NCBI RefSeq assembly: GCF_017948265.1
Contig: NZ_CP072852.1
Span: 3,224,001 to 3,288,000, forward strand
DNA from: Rhodoferax sp. PAMC 29310
GTDB lineage: Bacteria > Pseudomonadota > Gammaproteobacteria > Burkholderiales > Burkholderiaceae_C
Reading direction: 5' to 3'
Length of the DNA: 64,000 bases
Shown: piece after piece, positions 7,954-16,391 of the stretch
Layout: the number at the start of each line of letters is the position of its first letter
Position numbering within the stretch: position 1 is the first letter of the stretch
The notes under the pieces: generated by a model
Told to the model about the DNA's origin: nothing
What the model saw: the letters and a program-made list of their open reading frames with translations, nothing else
Databases searched by the model: none
Made by a program: the position numbers and the translations under genes

Positions 7954-10298
7954 ACCCCAAAAAGCCACCCCGCGCCGATTCGGCAGTCGGTGTGCCTGAC
8001 ACACCCACGCTGCACCAAAAGGCCGAGTCCATATGGCGGGAAGCCCAGCAGAAGTCGCAGAGTCCATCGAAGGAACTGACACCGAGAGAAACCAGCATCC
8101 TGCTGCACGACCTGCAAGTGCACCAAATTGAGTTGGAGATGCAGAACGAAGAGTTGCGCCAAGCCCACGAGGCGCTGGCAGTCTCTCGCTCGCGTTATGT
8201 GGACCTGTACGACCTGGCGCCGGTGGGCTATTGCAGCGTGAACGAGGCTGGATGCGTCGTTCAGGCCAATCTGACACTGGCCACCTTGCTGGGCGTGACA
8301 CGCCAGGCACTCAGCCAGCAGCCCCCGTTCACCAACTTTGTGCACAGAGAGGACCAGGACACTTGGTACAAGCTGCGCACACTGGCGCGGGAGAGCGGCG
8401 CACTGCAGACGAGCGAATTGCGTCTGCGCCTGAACCAAGCCCCTGCCTCCACCGCTGTCGACGACGCCTTCCTCTGGGTTCAACTGTCCGTCACAGCGGC
8501 CGAAGACGACATCGGGGCGCCGATGTTGCATATCGCGGTGAGCGACATCCGTGCGCGCAAACAAGCCGAAGCCAAACTGCTGCTTTCCGCCAGCGTCTTT
8601 GGCAATACCCACGAAGGCATCATGATTATCAATGCCGATGCCAACATCATGGATGTCAATGACGCCTTCACCCGCATCACGGGCTACAGCCGCTCCGAGG
8701 CCATCGGTCAGGATTCGCACATGCTCAGGTCCGATCGTCAGGACGCCGCGTTTTATGAATCGATTTGGCGCGACCTGACCGAGAAGGGCCACTGGAGCGG
8801 TGAAATGTGGAGCCGACACAAGAGCGGCGAGTTGTTCGCCCAACTTTCCACGGTCAACGCGGTACGCGATGAGCAGGGCATGACGCAGCATTACGTGGCG
8901 GTGTTTTCCGACATTAGCGCGGCCAAGGCACATCAAGCCCAGTTGGAACACATGGCCCAGTTTGACGCCCTGACCCAATTGCCCAACCGCGTTCTGCTGG
9001 CCGACCGACTGGAGCTGGCCATGGTGCAAGCGCAGCGGCGCGGCCAACAGGTCGCCGTGGTTTACCTGGACCTGGACGGATTCAAGAGCATCAACGACCG
9101 CCATGGGCACGGCGTGGGCGACCAATATCTCATTACCGTGGCCGCGGCGATGCATGGCACCTTGCGCGAAGGCGACACGCTGGCGCGCATCGGCGGTGAT
9201 GAGTTTGTTGCCTTGTTCATCGACCTGGCTAGCGCGGAGAGTTGCGTGTCAATGCTGGCCCGATTGCTGGAGGCCGCCGCCGCGCCGGTGCAACTGGGCG
9301 CGCTGTTGCTGCAAGGCTCTGCCAGCATGGGCGTGACCTTCTACCCGCAGTCCAGGGGCATTGAGGCCGATCAACTCATGCGCCAGGCCGATCAGGCGAT
9401 GTACCAGGCCAAGATGGAGGGTAAAAATCGTTATCACCTCTTTGACGCGGAGCAAGACACCAGTATTCGCGGCCACCACGAAACTCTGGATCGCATCCGT
9501 CTGGCGCTGGCGCAAAGCGAGTTTGTGCTGCACTACCAGCCCAAGGTCAATATGCGCAGCGGGCAGGTGATTGGCGCCGAGGCGCTGATCCGCTGGCAGC
9601 ACCCGGAAAAGGGTTTGTTGGCGCCGGCGGCATTTTTGCCCGTGATCGAAGACCACCCGCTGGCGGTGGATGTGGGTGAGTGGGTCATTGACGCAACCCT
9701 GACCCAGATCGGCCTGTGGCAAGCGGTCGGGCTGGAGCTTGCCGTGAGCGTCAACCTCGGCGCACGCCAGTTGCAGCAAAGCAACTTTGTGGCGCGCCTG
9801 CAATTCTTGCTGGGAAAGCACCCGAAAGTGAGTTCGGCGCATTTGATGCTTGAGGTCCTGGAGACCAGCGCAATGGCAGATATTGGACAAGTGTCTCAAG
9901 TGATTGAAGACTGCGCAAAAATGGGTGTCATGTTTGCGTTGGATGACTTTGGCACGGGCTACTCATCCCTCACTTACCTCAGACGCTTACGGGTAGCACA
10001 GCTCAAAATCGACCAGAGCTTTGTGCGCGACATGCTCGACGACCCGGATGACCGCGCCATTTTGCAGGGCGTGATCAGTCTGGCGGCCGCCTTCAAGCGT
10101 GAAGTGATTGCCGAAGGCGTTGAAACGGTGGCGCACGGCACCGTGCTGCTGCAACTGGGCTGCGAGCTGGCACAGGGCTATGGCATTGCCCGGCCCATGC
10201 CACCTGAGCAGATGCCAACCTGGGTCGCCACCTGGCAGCCCGATGCCGCGTGGTGTGCGACGCCGAAAGCCGGCACGGCGTCGCGGGCTGTCGGGTAA
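7950..10298 (+). CDS. PAS-GGDEF-EAL c-di-GMP signalling protein
   Basis: A 782-residue protein starting at GTG 7950, overlapping the stop of the CheB-CheR gene by four bases (GTGA), so the two are translationally coupled. After a short coiled coil (about 35-75) come two PAS domains (about 80-200 and 205-330), then GGDEF and EAL domains. The diguanylate cyclase signature GGDEF is intact at residues 415-419. An RxxD inhibitory site, Arg-Glu-Gly-Asp, lies five residues before it. The EAL signature is intact at 544-546, and Asp-Asp-Phe-Gly-Thr-Gly-Tyr-Ser-Ser follows in the phosphodiesterase domain. Both activities are therefore possible; which dominates cannot be told from sequence. No membrane segment is seen. 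Confidence 0.93.
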   Translation: MNPKKPPRADSAVGVPDTPTLHQKAESIWREAQQKSQSPSKELTPRETSILLHDLQVHQIELEMQNEELRQAHEALAVSRSRYVDLYDLAPVGYCSVNEAGCVVQANLTLATLLGVTRQALSQQPPFTNFVHREDQDTWYKLRTLARESGALQTSELRLRLNQAPASTAVDDAFLWVQLSVTAAEDDIGAPMLHIAVSDIRARKQAEAKLLLSASVFGNTHEGIMIINADANIMDVNDAFTRITGYSRSEAIGQDSHMLRSDRQDAAFYESIWRDLTEKGHWSGEMWSRHKSGELFAQLSTVNAVRDEQGMTQHYVAVFSDISAAKAHQAQLEHMAQFDALTQLPNRVLLADRLELAMVQAQRRGQQVAVVYLDLDGFKSINDRHGHGVGDQYLITVAAAMHGTLREGDTLARIGGDEFVALFIDLASAESCVSMLARLLEAAAAPVQLGALLLQGSASMGVTFYPQSRGIEADQLMRQADQAMYQAKMEGKNRYHLFDAEQDTSIRGHHETLDRIRLALAQSEFVLHYQPKVNMRSGQVIGAEALIRWQHPEKGLLAPAAFLPVIEDHPLAVDVGEWVIDATLTQIGLWQAVGLELAVSVNLGARQLQQSNFVARLQFLLGKHPKVSSAHLMLEVLETSAMADIGQVSQVIEDCAKMGVMFALDDFGTGYSSLTYLRRLRVAQLKIDQSFVRDMLDDPDDRAILQGVISLAAAFKREVIAEGVETVAHGTVLLQLGCELAQGYGIARPMPPEQMPTWVATWQPDAAWCATPKAGTASRAVG

Positions 10299-10435
10299 CA
10301 GTTTGTCGTAAAACTGGCAGTCGCCTCATTGGCTGCGGGCGGTCAGCAACTTTCCTTTGTGCGTGAGCGCACCGACAACCGCCGCAGGGCTTGTTAGTCT
10401 GAGACTTCCCACCACCCTCTGGAAAACCCCCCCCC

Positions 10436-10831
10436 ATGACTATCGCTTCGTCAACCCTTCGTCAACTCACGCTGGTGGCGTTGACCACCTTGGCGTGTGC
10501 TGCCTATGCGCAAACAGCCTTCCCAGCCGCCGCGACCCAGGCGCAGGCGCGCTACCAGCGCGATATGGCGGTATGCAATAGCGGCCAATCGAACCAAAGT
10601 GTTGCCACTTGCCGGCGGGAAGCCGCCAGTGCACTGGACGAGGCCCAACGCGGCACGACCGGCAGCAATCCGGCCCAGTACCAAAACAACGCCTTGCAAC
10701 GCTGCGCCGTGCATCAGGGGGATGACCGCGTGGTCTGCGAGGCGCGGATCACTAACGAGAGTGATATCACCAGCGGCGTGCAGGCCGGTGGCGTTCTGCG
10801 CCAAAGCACAACCGTGACACCTGAGCAGTAG
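10436..10831 (+). CDS. Small secreted protein of unknown function
   Basis: A 131-residue protein with a clear signal peptide, cleaved probably after Ala-Tyr-Ala at about residue 25. The mature part is polar, rich in Gln, Ala and Arg, and holds four cysteines that could form two disulfides in the periplasm. I do not recognise a characterised family, though similar short exported proteins are frequent in Comamonadaceae. It has its own upstream region of 137 bases after the c-di-GMP gene and is convergent with the binding protein gene downstream. Confidence 0.65.
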   Translation: MTIASSTLRQLTLVALTTLACAAYAQTAFPAAATQAQARYQRDMAVCNSGQSNQSVATCRREAASALDEAQRGTTGSNPAQYQNNALQRCAVHQGDDRVVCEARITNESDITSGVQAGGVLRQSTTVTPEQ

Positions 10832-10952
10832 GCCGGTTGCCGCCGGCCAGCATCACACGCGATGCGCAACCTTCTAGGGCCTGGTGACTTGACAGCAGCC
10901 TACGTCGGTTTGGCGATGCGGGTGAAGAACATCAGGTGGACCAGAAATACAT

Positions 10953-11017
10953 CCAAATTGATAGCGCCTACCGCAGGTTAAATATGGGCTAGAGGCCGAT
11001 TTGGCATATATTTTTCC
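10953..11017 (+). repeat. Dispersed intergenic repeat, copy C
   Basis: It starts CAAATTGATAGCGCC and contains the fullest core, GGGCTAGAGGCCGATTTGG, followed by CATATATTTTT. It lies between convergent genes, just before the stop of the binding protein gene on the minus strand. Confidence 0.75.
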
Positions 11018-11024
11018 AGGCCCA

Positions 11025-12017
11025 TTAGCGCACCAGTCCCGCTGAGCTCACCAGGTCGCGAAGCACTTTGACCTGGCGTTTGACGTGGTCGTGAAACGCC
11101 TGCCCGGACAGTGAGAACTCGTAGAGGCCGTGTTCCTCACGGATGCGGGCGAACTCGGGGGTTTTGTAGGCTTTGGCAAAAGCGTCGGCGTAGAACTGGT
11201 AGTCGGCGTCGCTCACGTTTTTGCCCATGTAGAAGCCGCGAAACAGCGTCCAGTTCACGTCGACGCCCTGTTCTTTGGCGGTGGGCACGTTTTGAAACGG
11301 GGCTGGCAGGCGCTTGTCGGCCAGCACGGCCAGCACGCGCATCTTGCCGCCGTTCACATGGGCGCGCAGCTCTGAGATGTCGCCGGTGTAGACGTCGATG
11401 TTGCCGTTGATCAGGTTGGTGATGGCTCCGCCACCGCAGTCAAAGGCCACATAGCGCATGCTTTTGGGCAGGCCACCGGCGGCCTGCATCAGAAGGGCGC
11501 CTTTGACCCAGTCCTGGCTGCCAATCGACCCGCCGGCGCCAATGAGCGTGCCGCCAGGGTCGGTTTTAAGGGCTTGCATGAGCATGCTCAGCTTGTCAAA
11601 GCGGGAGTCGGTGCGCACCACCACGGCACCATAGTCGGCCCCGGCGGAGGCGACAAAGCGCACGTCGTCGGCCGTGAAGTGGCCGTATTTCCCCACCGCG
11701 ATATTGAGCAGCGAGCCCGAGGAATGCGCCACCAAGGCGTTGCCTTCACGACTGCGGGTGGTTGCAAACTGCTTGTACGCGGCTGCGCCAATGCCACCGG
11801 GCAGGTAGATGACTTGCATGGGGGTTTTCAGGGTGCCTTCCAGGGCGGCGGCGGCAATGCGGCAGGTGAGGTCAAAGCCGCCGCCAAGTTTGGCAGGCAC
11901 CACACAAACGGGCTTGAGGGGCTCAGCCCCGCCGGGCAGACTGGCCAGCAGACTGAGCCCGCCCAAGGCCACGGCGAGCAGTTTTTTGACGGTGAACATT
12001 CGGCGTTTCCCTTTCAT
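11025..12017 (-). CDS. Bug family tricarboxylate binding protein (second TctC)
   Basis: A 330-residue periplasmic solute-binding protein of the TctC/Bug family. A signal peptide ends near Gly-Gly-Ala-Glu. The mature N-terminus carries the ligand-loop motif with two cysteines (Pro-Val-Cys ... Gly-Gly-Gly-Phe-Asp-Leu-Thr-Cys), closely parallel to the TctC at 16392, so the two look like paralogues. Start 12017 (Met-Lys-Gly-Lys-Arg-Arg) or 11999 (Met-Phe-Thr-Val) are both possible. It follows the broken tctE gene on the same strand, with its start practically touching that gene's stop, so it probably belongs to the same transcript. Ligand unknown; citrate or another di/tricarboxylate is expected. 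Confidence 0.85.
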   Translation of the reverse strand: MKGKRRMFTVKKLLAVALGGLSLLASLPGGAEPLKPVCVVPAKLGGGFDLTCRIAAAALEGTLKTPMQVIYLPGGIGAAAYKQFATTRSREGNALVAHSSGSLLNIAVGKYGHFTADDVRFVASAGADYGAVVVRTDSRFDKLSMLMQALKTDPGGTLIGAGGSIGSQDWVKGALLMQAAGGLPKSMRYVAFDCGGGAITNLINGNIDVYTGDISELRAHVNGGKMRVLAVLADKRLPAPFQNVPTAKEQGVDVNWTLFRGFYMGKNVSDADYQFYADAFAKAYKTPEFARIREEHGLYEFSLSGQAFHDHVKRQVKVLRDLVSSAGLVR

Positions 12018-12018
12018 G

Positions 12019-13566
12019 TCAATGATCCAGCAGTGGCTCAGGCGGGGCGTTGAGGGGTAGCCAGAAGCGCACCCGCAAACCCTGTTGACCAGCACCCCGG
12101 GAGAACTCGATCTGGCTGCCCAGACGGGCTAGCACGGCACTCACGATGGACAAGCCCAGGCCGCTGCCGCGCTGGCTGGCCTGGTCGGCACGGTAGAAGC
12201 GTTCGCCCAAGTGGGACAAAGTTTCATCGCTGACGCCAGGGCCGTCATCCTCCACCTCCAGCCAGACACCGGGGCGCACGCCGTCGGTGTGCGGGCCCAA
12301 TTAAAGGTGCACGGTGATCACGCCTTCAGTGCGCCCGTACTTGATGGCGTTGTCCAGCAGGTTTTCCAGCACTTGTTGTAGCAGGCCGGCATCGGTCCAG
12401 ACGCGGGTAGCGGCGTCAATGCCTGCGCCCTGCGCCAGACCCATGTCCATGTGTCGGCGCTGAGAAAAGGGTTGCAGGCTCAGGACGACCGCTTGCACGA
12501 CCCCGAGAACCGGCACGGCTTCAACCTGAATCGCGTTGTGGTGTTCAACACGCGCCAGTTGCAACATTTGCTGGGTATGGCGGGTGGCCGAGTCCACCTG
12601 AGCCTCCAGTTTGGTGAGGAAGCCGGGTTCAATGACATTGTTCTTCTGTTGCTCGCGTCGCCAGGCAATCTGGGTTTTGAGAACGGCCAGTGGAGTGCGC
12701 AACTGGTGCGAGGCGTCTTCCAGGAAGCGTTGACGGGTGGCTTGCTCCTGGGCGCTGCGCGAGAGGTGAAAATTCAGAGCTTCGACCAGGGCCGGGCTTC
12801 CTCGGGCAAGCCCTGGTCCATGGGCAGCGGGGTCAGGTCATGCACCGGGCGCTGGCGCACCAGGCGCGACCAGTGGCCCAGCGGCGCCAGACACCGGGCG
12901 CTGGCGCACCAGGCGCGACCAGTGGCCCAGCGGCGCCAGACCGCGGCCTACCATCCACACGAGAACCGCCATGGTGAACAGCAGCAGCACGCCGTCACGC
13001 ACTGCGGCGCGCAACAAAAAACTGCGCAGATAGGCTTGGCGCGGCGCCAAGTCTTCGGCCACCAGCAAATCTACATAAATGGGGCTGGCGCCGGACTCAG
13101 AATCACCTGCACTGTGGCTGACTTCACGGCGAATGGCCGCCATGCGCAGGTTCTGGTCAAAGTACAGGCCTTCCGCCAGGTACACCGTGTCGAAATTGAT
13201 CGAGCTGGGCCAGGGAAATTCGAGCCCTGCAAAGCCGGCCTCCATCAGGCCGTCGCTGGTGCGCACATGAAAAAACACCGTGCCGCGTGAGTTGCTTTGC
13301 ACGTAGCTCAATAGCTTGAAGGGTCGGTCCACGGAAAAACCACCCTCGTCCATGTTGGTGGCCAAGCTCAGCGCTTGCACCGCTCCTTTGAGGCCGCGGT
13401 CATAGGCTTCGTCTATGGTTTGCTGCGCCAGCCGGTAAGAGAGTGTCAACTCCACCAGCGTGATCAAGACCAGCGAGGGCAGCAGCAGCGTGAGCAAGCG
13501 CCGGCGGAGGGACAGCGCCCGCCAGAAAGAGCGCCAGGCTTGACCCACACCGGCCGCGCCGGTCAT
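12019..13566 (-). pseudogene. tctE: TctE-like sensor histidine kinase, disrupted
   Basis: The intact gene would encode a membrane sensor kinase partnered with TctD. The N-terminal sensor part reads from 13566 to Leu-Ala-Pro-Leu-Gly-His-Trp-Ser. There a 49-base tandem duplication (12843-12891 and 12892-12940) shifts the frame and gives a stop at 12838. A single missing base near 12785 (before the codons for Leu-Val-Glu-Ala-Leu) restores the original frame. The H-box Ser-His-Gln-Leu-Arg-Thr-Pro and the N-box Asn-Leu-Leu-Asp-Asn-Ala follow, until an in-frame TAA at 12301-12303. The G-box part (Gly-Ser-Gly-Leu-Gly-Leu) continues in frame to 12019. Three independent lesions make a functional kinase very unlikely unless the sequence is wrong. 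Confidence 0.85.
12843..12940. repeat. 49-bp perfect tandem duplication inside tctE
   Basis: Two adjacent identical 49-base units begin at 12843 and 12892, each starting CACCGGGCGCTGG. Because 49 is not a multiple of three, the second unit shifts the kinase frame. The perfect identity of the copies indicates a recent event or an assembly artefact. Confidence 0.9.
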
Positions 13567-14234
13567 GGGCGGTCTGGGTCCAGGTAGAAACCAATGCCGC
13601 GCACATTGCGAATGGCCACACCCAGTTCGCCCAGGCGCTTGCGCAGCCGGTACAGCACCACATCCATGGCGTCTGGGGCGATGTCGGTGTCATCCACAAA
13701 CACGCGGTCAAACAAGGCCTGTCGGGCCAGCGGGCTACCTTGGGCCTCCACCAGCGCCAGCAGGGTGGCATGTTCGCGAGGACTCAATTGAAGCGGCTGT
13801 TCCGCGCACGCAAAGCTGCGCTGGCCGGCGTCATAAGCCACACCCGCCCATTCCAGCCGGGCCGAGGCGACGCCGTGGCGGCGGCGCATCAGGCCAAACA
13901 GGCGGGCCTCCAGCTCATGGGTGTCAAAGGGTTTGCTGAGGTAGTCGTCGGCACCCGCATGAATGGCCGCCACCTTGTCTTGCACCTGGTCTCGCGCCGA
14001 GAGAATCAGCACCGGCAGGTCCACGCTTTGTTCGCGCAGTTTTTGCAGCACCTGCATGCCTTCCAGCTTGGGCAGGCCCAGGTCAAGGATGACCAAATCG
14101 AACTGCTGGTGTGCAATCAGGTTCAGGGCCATCAGGCCATCACTGGCCCAGTCCACCCGGTGACCCCGCGCGGTAAGTACCCCGCTGAGGCTTTCGGCCA
14201 GCGCTGCTTCATCTTCAACCAGCAGCAAATACAA
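13563..14234 (-). CDS. tctD: TctD-like response regulator
   Basis: A 223-residue OmpR/PhoB-type response regulator. The receiver domain (1-115) has the acidic pocket Glu-Asp-Glu at 7-9, the phosphoacceptor Asp51 in Ile-Leu-Asp-Leu-Gly-Leu-Pro, and Lys in Leu-Ser-Lys-Pro-Phe. The C-terminal winged helix (about 130-218) contains Leu-Ser-Pro-Arg-Glu-His and the Arg-Leu-Arg-Lys-Arg-Leu recognition helix. It overlaps the tctE start by four bases. By homology it activates the adjacent tctCBA transporter in response to tricarboxylates. With tctE disrupted, its activation by phosphorylation is in doubt. Confidence 0.9.
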   Translation of the reverse strand: MYLLLVEDEAALAESLSGVLTARGHRVDWASDGLMALNLIAHQQFDLVILDLGLPKLEGMQVLQKLREQSVDLPVLILSARDQVQDKVAAIHAGADDYLSKPFDTHELEARLFGLMRRRHGVASARLEWAGVAYDAGQRSFACAEQPLQLSPREHATLLALVEAQGSPLARQALFDRVFVDDTDIAPDAMDVVLYRLRKRLGELGVAIRNVRGIGFYLDPDRP

Positions 14235-14261
14235 AGTAGGGCCTTCCTCGGTAAGGTGATG

Positions 14262-14286
14262 CGGCCCACCGTGAAAAGGTGGGCCG
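14262..14286 (-). other. Intercistronic hairpin between tctA and tctD
   Basis: A perfect 9-bp stem (CGGCCCACC at 14262-14270 and GGTGGGCCG at 14278-14286) with a 7-base loop lies between the tctA stop and the tctD start. No T-run follows on the minus strand, so it is more likely an mRNA-stabilising or processing element than a terminator. Confidence 0.5.
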
Positions 14287-14296
14287 GGGGTCAGGC

Positions 14297-15841
14297 TCAG
14301 TCGGCGGTTCCGACGTCACCCGCCTCAATCTTAGACTTCTTCAGCGCGCTGATGCGCACAAAGCGGCCCACGACCAGCGGCAGGATGAAGCCAACAATGG
14401 CCATGATCCACAAGCCAATGGCCAGAGGAGACTCCACCAGGGCCCAGAGGTTGCCGTCCGAGATGGTCATGGCGCGGCGCAGGTTGTTCTCCATCTGGTT
14501 GCCCAGCAAGATGCCCAGAATGACCGGGACCAGGGGAACGTCCAGCTTGCGCAGCACCCAACCGGCCACACCAAAGGCGATCATGACTTCCAGGTCAAAG
14601 GTGGACCCCGAAATGCCGTAAATGCCCACAAAGGAGATCATGGCGACGGCCGGCATCAGGTACTTGGCGGGAATGGCCAACAAGCGCACAAAAATGCCCA
14701 TCATTGGAATGTTCATGGCCAGCAGCATGAAGTTGCCAATGAACAGCGCCGCAATCAGGCCCCAGACCACGTCAGGGTTCTTGGTGAAGAGCAACGGGCC
14801 GGGCGTGATGTCCAGCGCCAGCAGCATGGCCAGTAGCACGGCGGTGGTACCGGAGCCCGGCACGCCCAGCGCTAGCATGGGCACCAGTGCACCACCGGCC
14901 GCGGCGTTGTTGCCCGCTTCGGGTGCGGCGACACCGCGTGGGTCGCCTTTGCCAAAGGTGTCGTTCTTGTTAGAGACTTTCTTCTCCAGCGCGTAGGCAA
15001 TGAAAGAGCCCAGTGAGGCACCTGCGCCTGGCAAGACACCGGCGATAAAGCCCAGAATCGTGCCGCGGCCCATGGCCCCTGAGGTCGCCTTGATCATCGA
15101 CAAAGGCGGGATGATGCGGCCCAGCTTGGGCGCAGGCTTGGCGCTCGGACCCGTGGCGTGGTTTTCAATGAACACCAGCACCTCAGACACCGCAAAGAAG
15201 CCGACGATGGCCACCAGGAAGTCAATGCCGTCATAGAAGTGAACATTGTTGAAGGTGAAGCGGGGCACGCCCGTCTGGCCGTCCACACCCACCATGGCAA
15301 TCGCCAGGCCCAAGGCCGCCGCAATGGCCGATTTGGCCTGGTTTTTACTGGACAAACCGCCCAAGGTGGCAAAGGCCAGGGTAAACAGGGCAAAGTACTC
15401 AGCGGGCCCAAACAGCAAGGCCACTTTCACCAATTGGGGTGCCAGAAACACCAGACCCCAGGTGGCAAAAAACGAGCCGACAAACGACGCCAAGCCGGAG
15501 ATGCTCAGGGCTTCCCCTGCCTGGCCTTTTTGCGCCATGGGGTAGCCGTCCAGCGTGGTCATCATGGCCGGTTCGTCACCCGGAATGTTGAGCAAAATGG
15601 AGGAGATGCGCCCACCGTACATCGCGCCGTAGTAGACGCTGGTGAGCAAAATCAGGGCGGGGGTGGCTTTGAGGCCGATGCTGAACACCAGCGGAATCAA
15701 AATGGCCACGCCATTCGATGGGCCCAAGCCCGGCAAAGCACCGATCAGGGTGCCCAGAAAGCAGCCCAACAGGGCCAGCGCCAGGTTCTGCCAGGTGAGG
15801 GCGATGGCAAAGCCATCGGCAAGAGAGGATAGTGCGTCCAT
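14297..15841 (-). CDS. tctA: Tripartite tricarboxylate transporter large membrane subunit TctA
   Basis: A 514-residue polytopic membrane protein with about 11-12 hydrophobic segments. It has the TctA glycine-rich motifs near the N-terminus (Gly-Ala-Leu-Pro-Gly-Leu-Gly-Pro) and mid-protein (Gly-Val-Leu-Pro-Gly-Ala-Gly-Ala-Ser), and Gly-Val-Pro-Gly-Ser-Gly-Thr-Thr-Ala-Val. It forms the transport channel with TctB and receives substrate from TctC. It lies 24 bases after tctB, on the same transcript. Length and motifs are normal for the family; the gene looks intact. Confidence 0.95.
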   Translation of the reverse strand: MDALSSLADGFAIALTWQNLALALLGCFLGTLIGALPGLGPSNGVAILIPLVFSIGLKATPALILLTSVYYGAMYGGRISSILLNIPGDEPAMMTTLDGYPMAQKGQAGEALSISGLASFVGSFFATWGLVFLAPQLVKVALLFGPAEYFALFTLAFATLGGLSSKNQAKSAIAAALGLAIAMVGVDGQTGVPRFTFNNVHFYDGIDFLVAIVGFFAVSEVLVFIENHATGPSAKPAPKLGRIIPPLSMIKATSGAMGRGTILGFIAGVLPGAGASLGSFIAYALEKKVSNKNDTFGKGDPRGVAAPEAGNNAAAGGALVPMLALGVPGSGTTAVLLAMLLALDITPGPLLFTKNPDVVWGLIAALFIGNFMLLAMNIPMMGIFVRLLAIPAKYLMPAVAMISFVGIYGISGSTFDLEVMIAFGVAGWVLRKLDVPLVPVILGILLGNQMENNLRRAMTISDGNLWALVESPLAIGLWIMAIVGFILPLVVGRFVRISALKKSKIEAGDVGTAD

Positions 15842-15865
15842 GACTCGAAGTCCTTTTGAGCGGGC

Positions 15866-16297
15866 TTAGAAGCCCAGGGGGCCACGGGCCAGCGACAGGC
15901 CCAGCACCAGGTGAAATACAAGGTAGATACCGCCTGAAATCAGGGCGCCGCCGATGGCGGCCTGACGCACAGTGCCGCCCAGTTGCCAGGACAGAAAGGC
16001 AGCAGCAGCAGCGGTGGTGATGACAAAGCCCACGATAGGCAGTAGTTCTGCGTACAACACCATCACGGCCACGGACCAGACGATGCGCAGCAGTTTGGCG
16101 CGCGCGGGCCACTCGGGCTCGTCGTCGGGTTTGAGCATCATGGCGATGCCGGTGATGGCGAGCACGGCCGCAATCACCCAGGGAAACGCTTTGGGACCCA
16201 GTGGGTCTTGAATAAAGCTCTCTTCAATGACGCTGGCACCCCAGGTCATCAAGCCAGCCAGGAACAGGGCAGCCACCCCAAATAGACGGTCACTCAT
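15866..16297 (-). CDS. tctB: Tripartite tricarboxylate transporter small membrane subunit TctB
   Basis: A 143-residue protein with four predicted membrane helices, typical of TctB. The start chosen at 16297 (Met-Ser-Asp-Arg-Leu-Phe) puts the first hydrophobic segment close to the N-terminus; a reading from 16369 would add a non-conserved basic extension that overlaps the terminator-like hairpin. TctB pairs with TctA in the inner membrane. It sits 94 bases downstream of tctC with a strong hairpin in between. Confidence 0.9.
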   Translation of the reverse strand: MSDRLFGVAALFLAGLMTWGASVIEESFIQDPLGPKAFPWVIAAVLAITGIAMMLKPDDEPEWPARAKLLRIVWSVAVMVLYAELLPIVGFVITTAAAAAFLSWQLGGTVRQAAIGGALISGGIYLVFHLVLGLSLARGPLGF

Positions 16298-16343
16298 GGT
16301 GAATCTTTCTTCTTCTGATGGGCCGGTGACAGCCCGTGCAGCC

Positions 16344-16379
16344 AAAAAACGGGCCCGGCGCAATTGCACCGACGGCCCG
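16344..16379 (-). terminator. Terminator-like attenuator between tctC and tctB
   Basis: On the minus strand a long stem-loop (outer arms CGGGCC/GGCCCG, inner arms GGTGC/GCGCC around AATT) is followed directly by six T residues. It lies a few bases after the tctC stop and before tctB. Such a partial terminator would leave the binding protein more abundant than the membrane subunits. Confidence 0.75.
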
Positions 16380-16391
16380 CTTCATGTCAAC

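Noticed and set aside
10831..10848. GGCCGG/CCGGCC hairpin after the small secreted protein as terminator
   Set aside because: There is no T-run and the stem starts at the stop codon; not convincing as intrinsic terminator.
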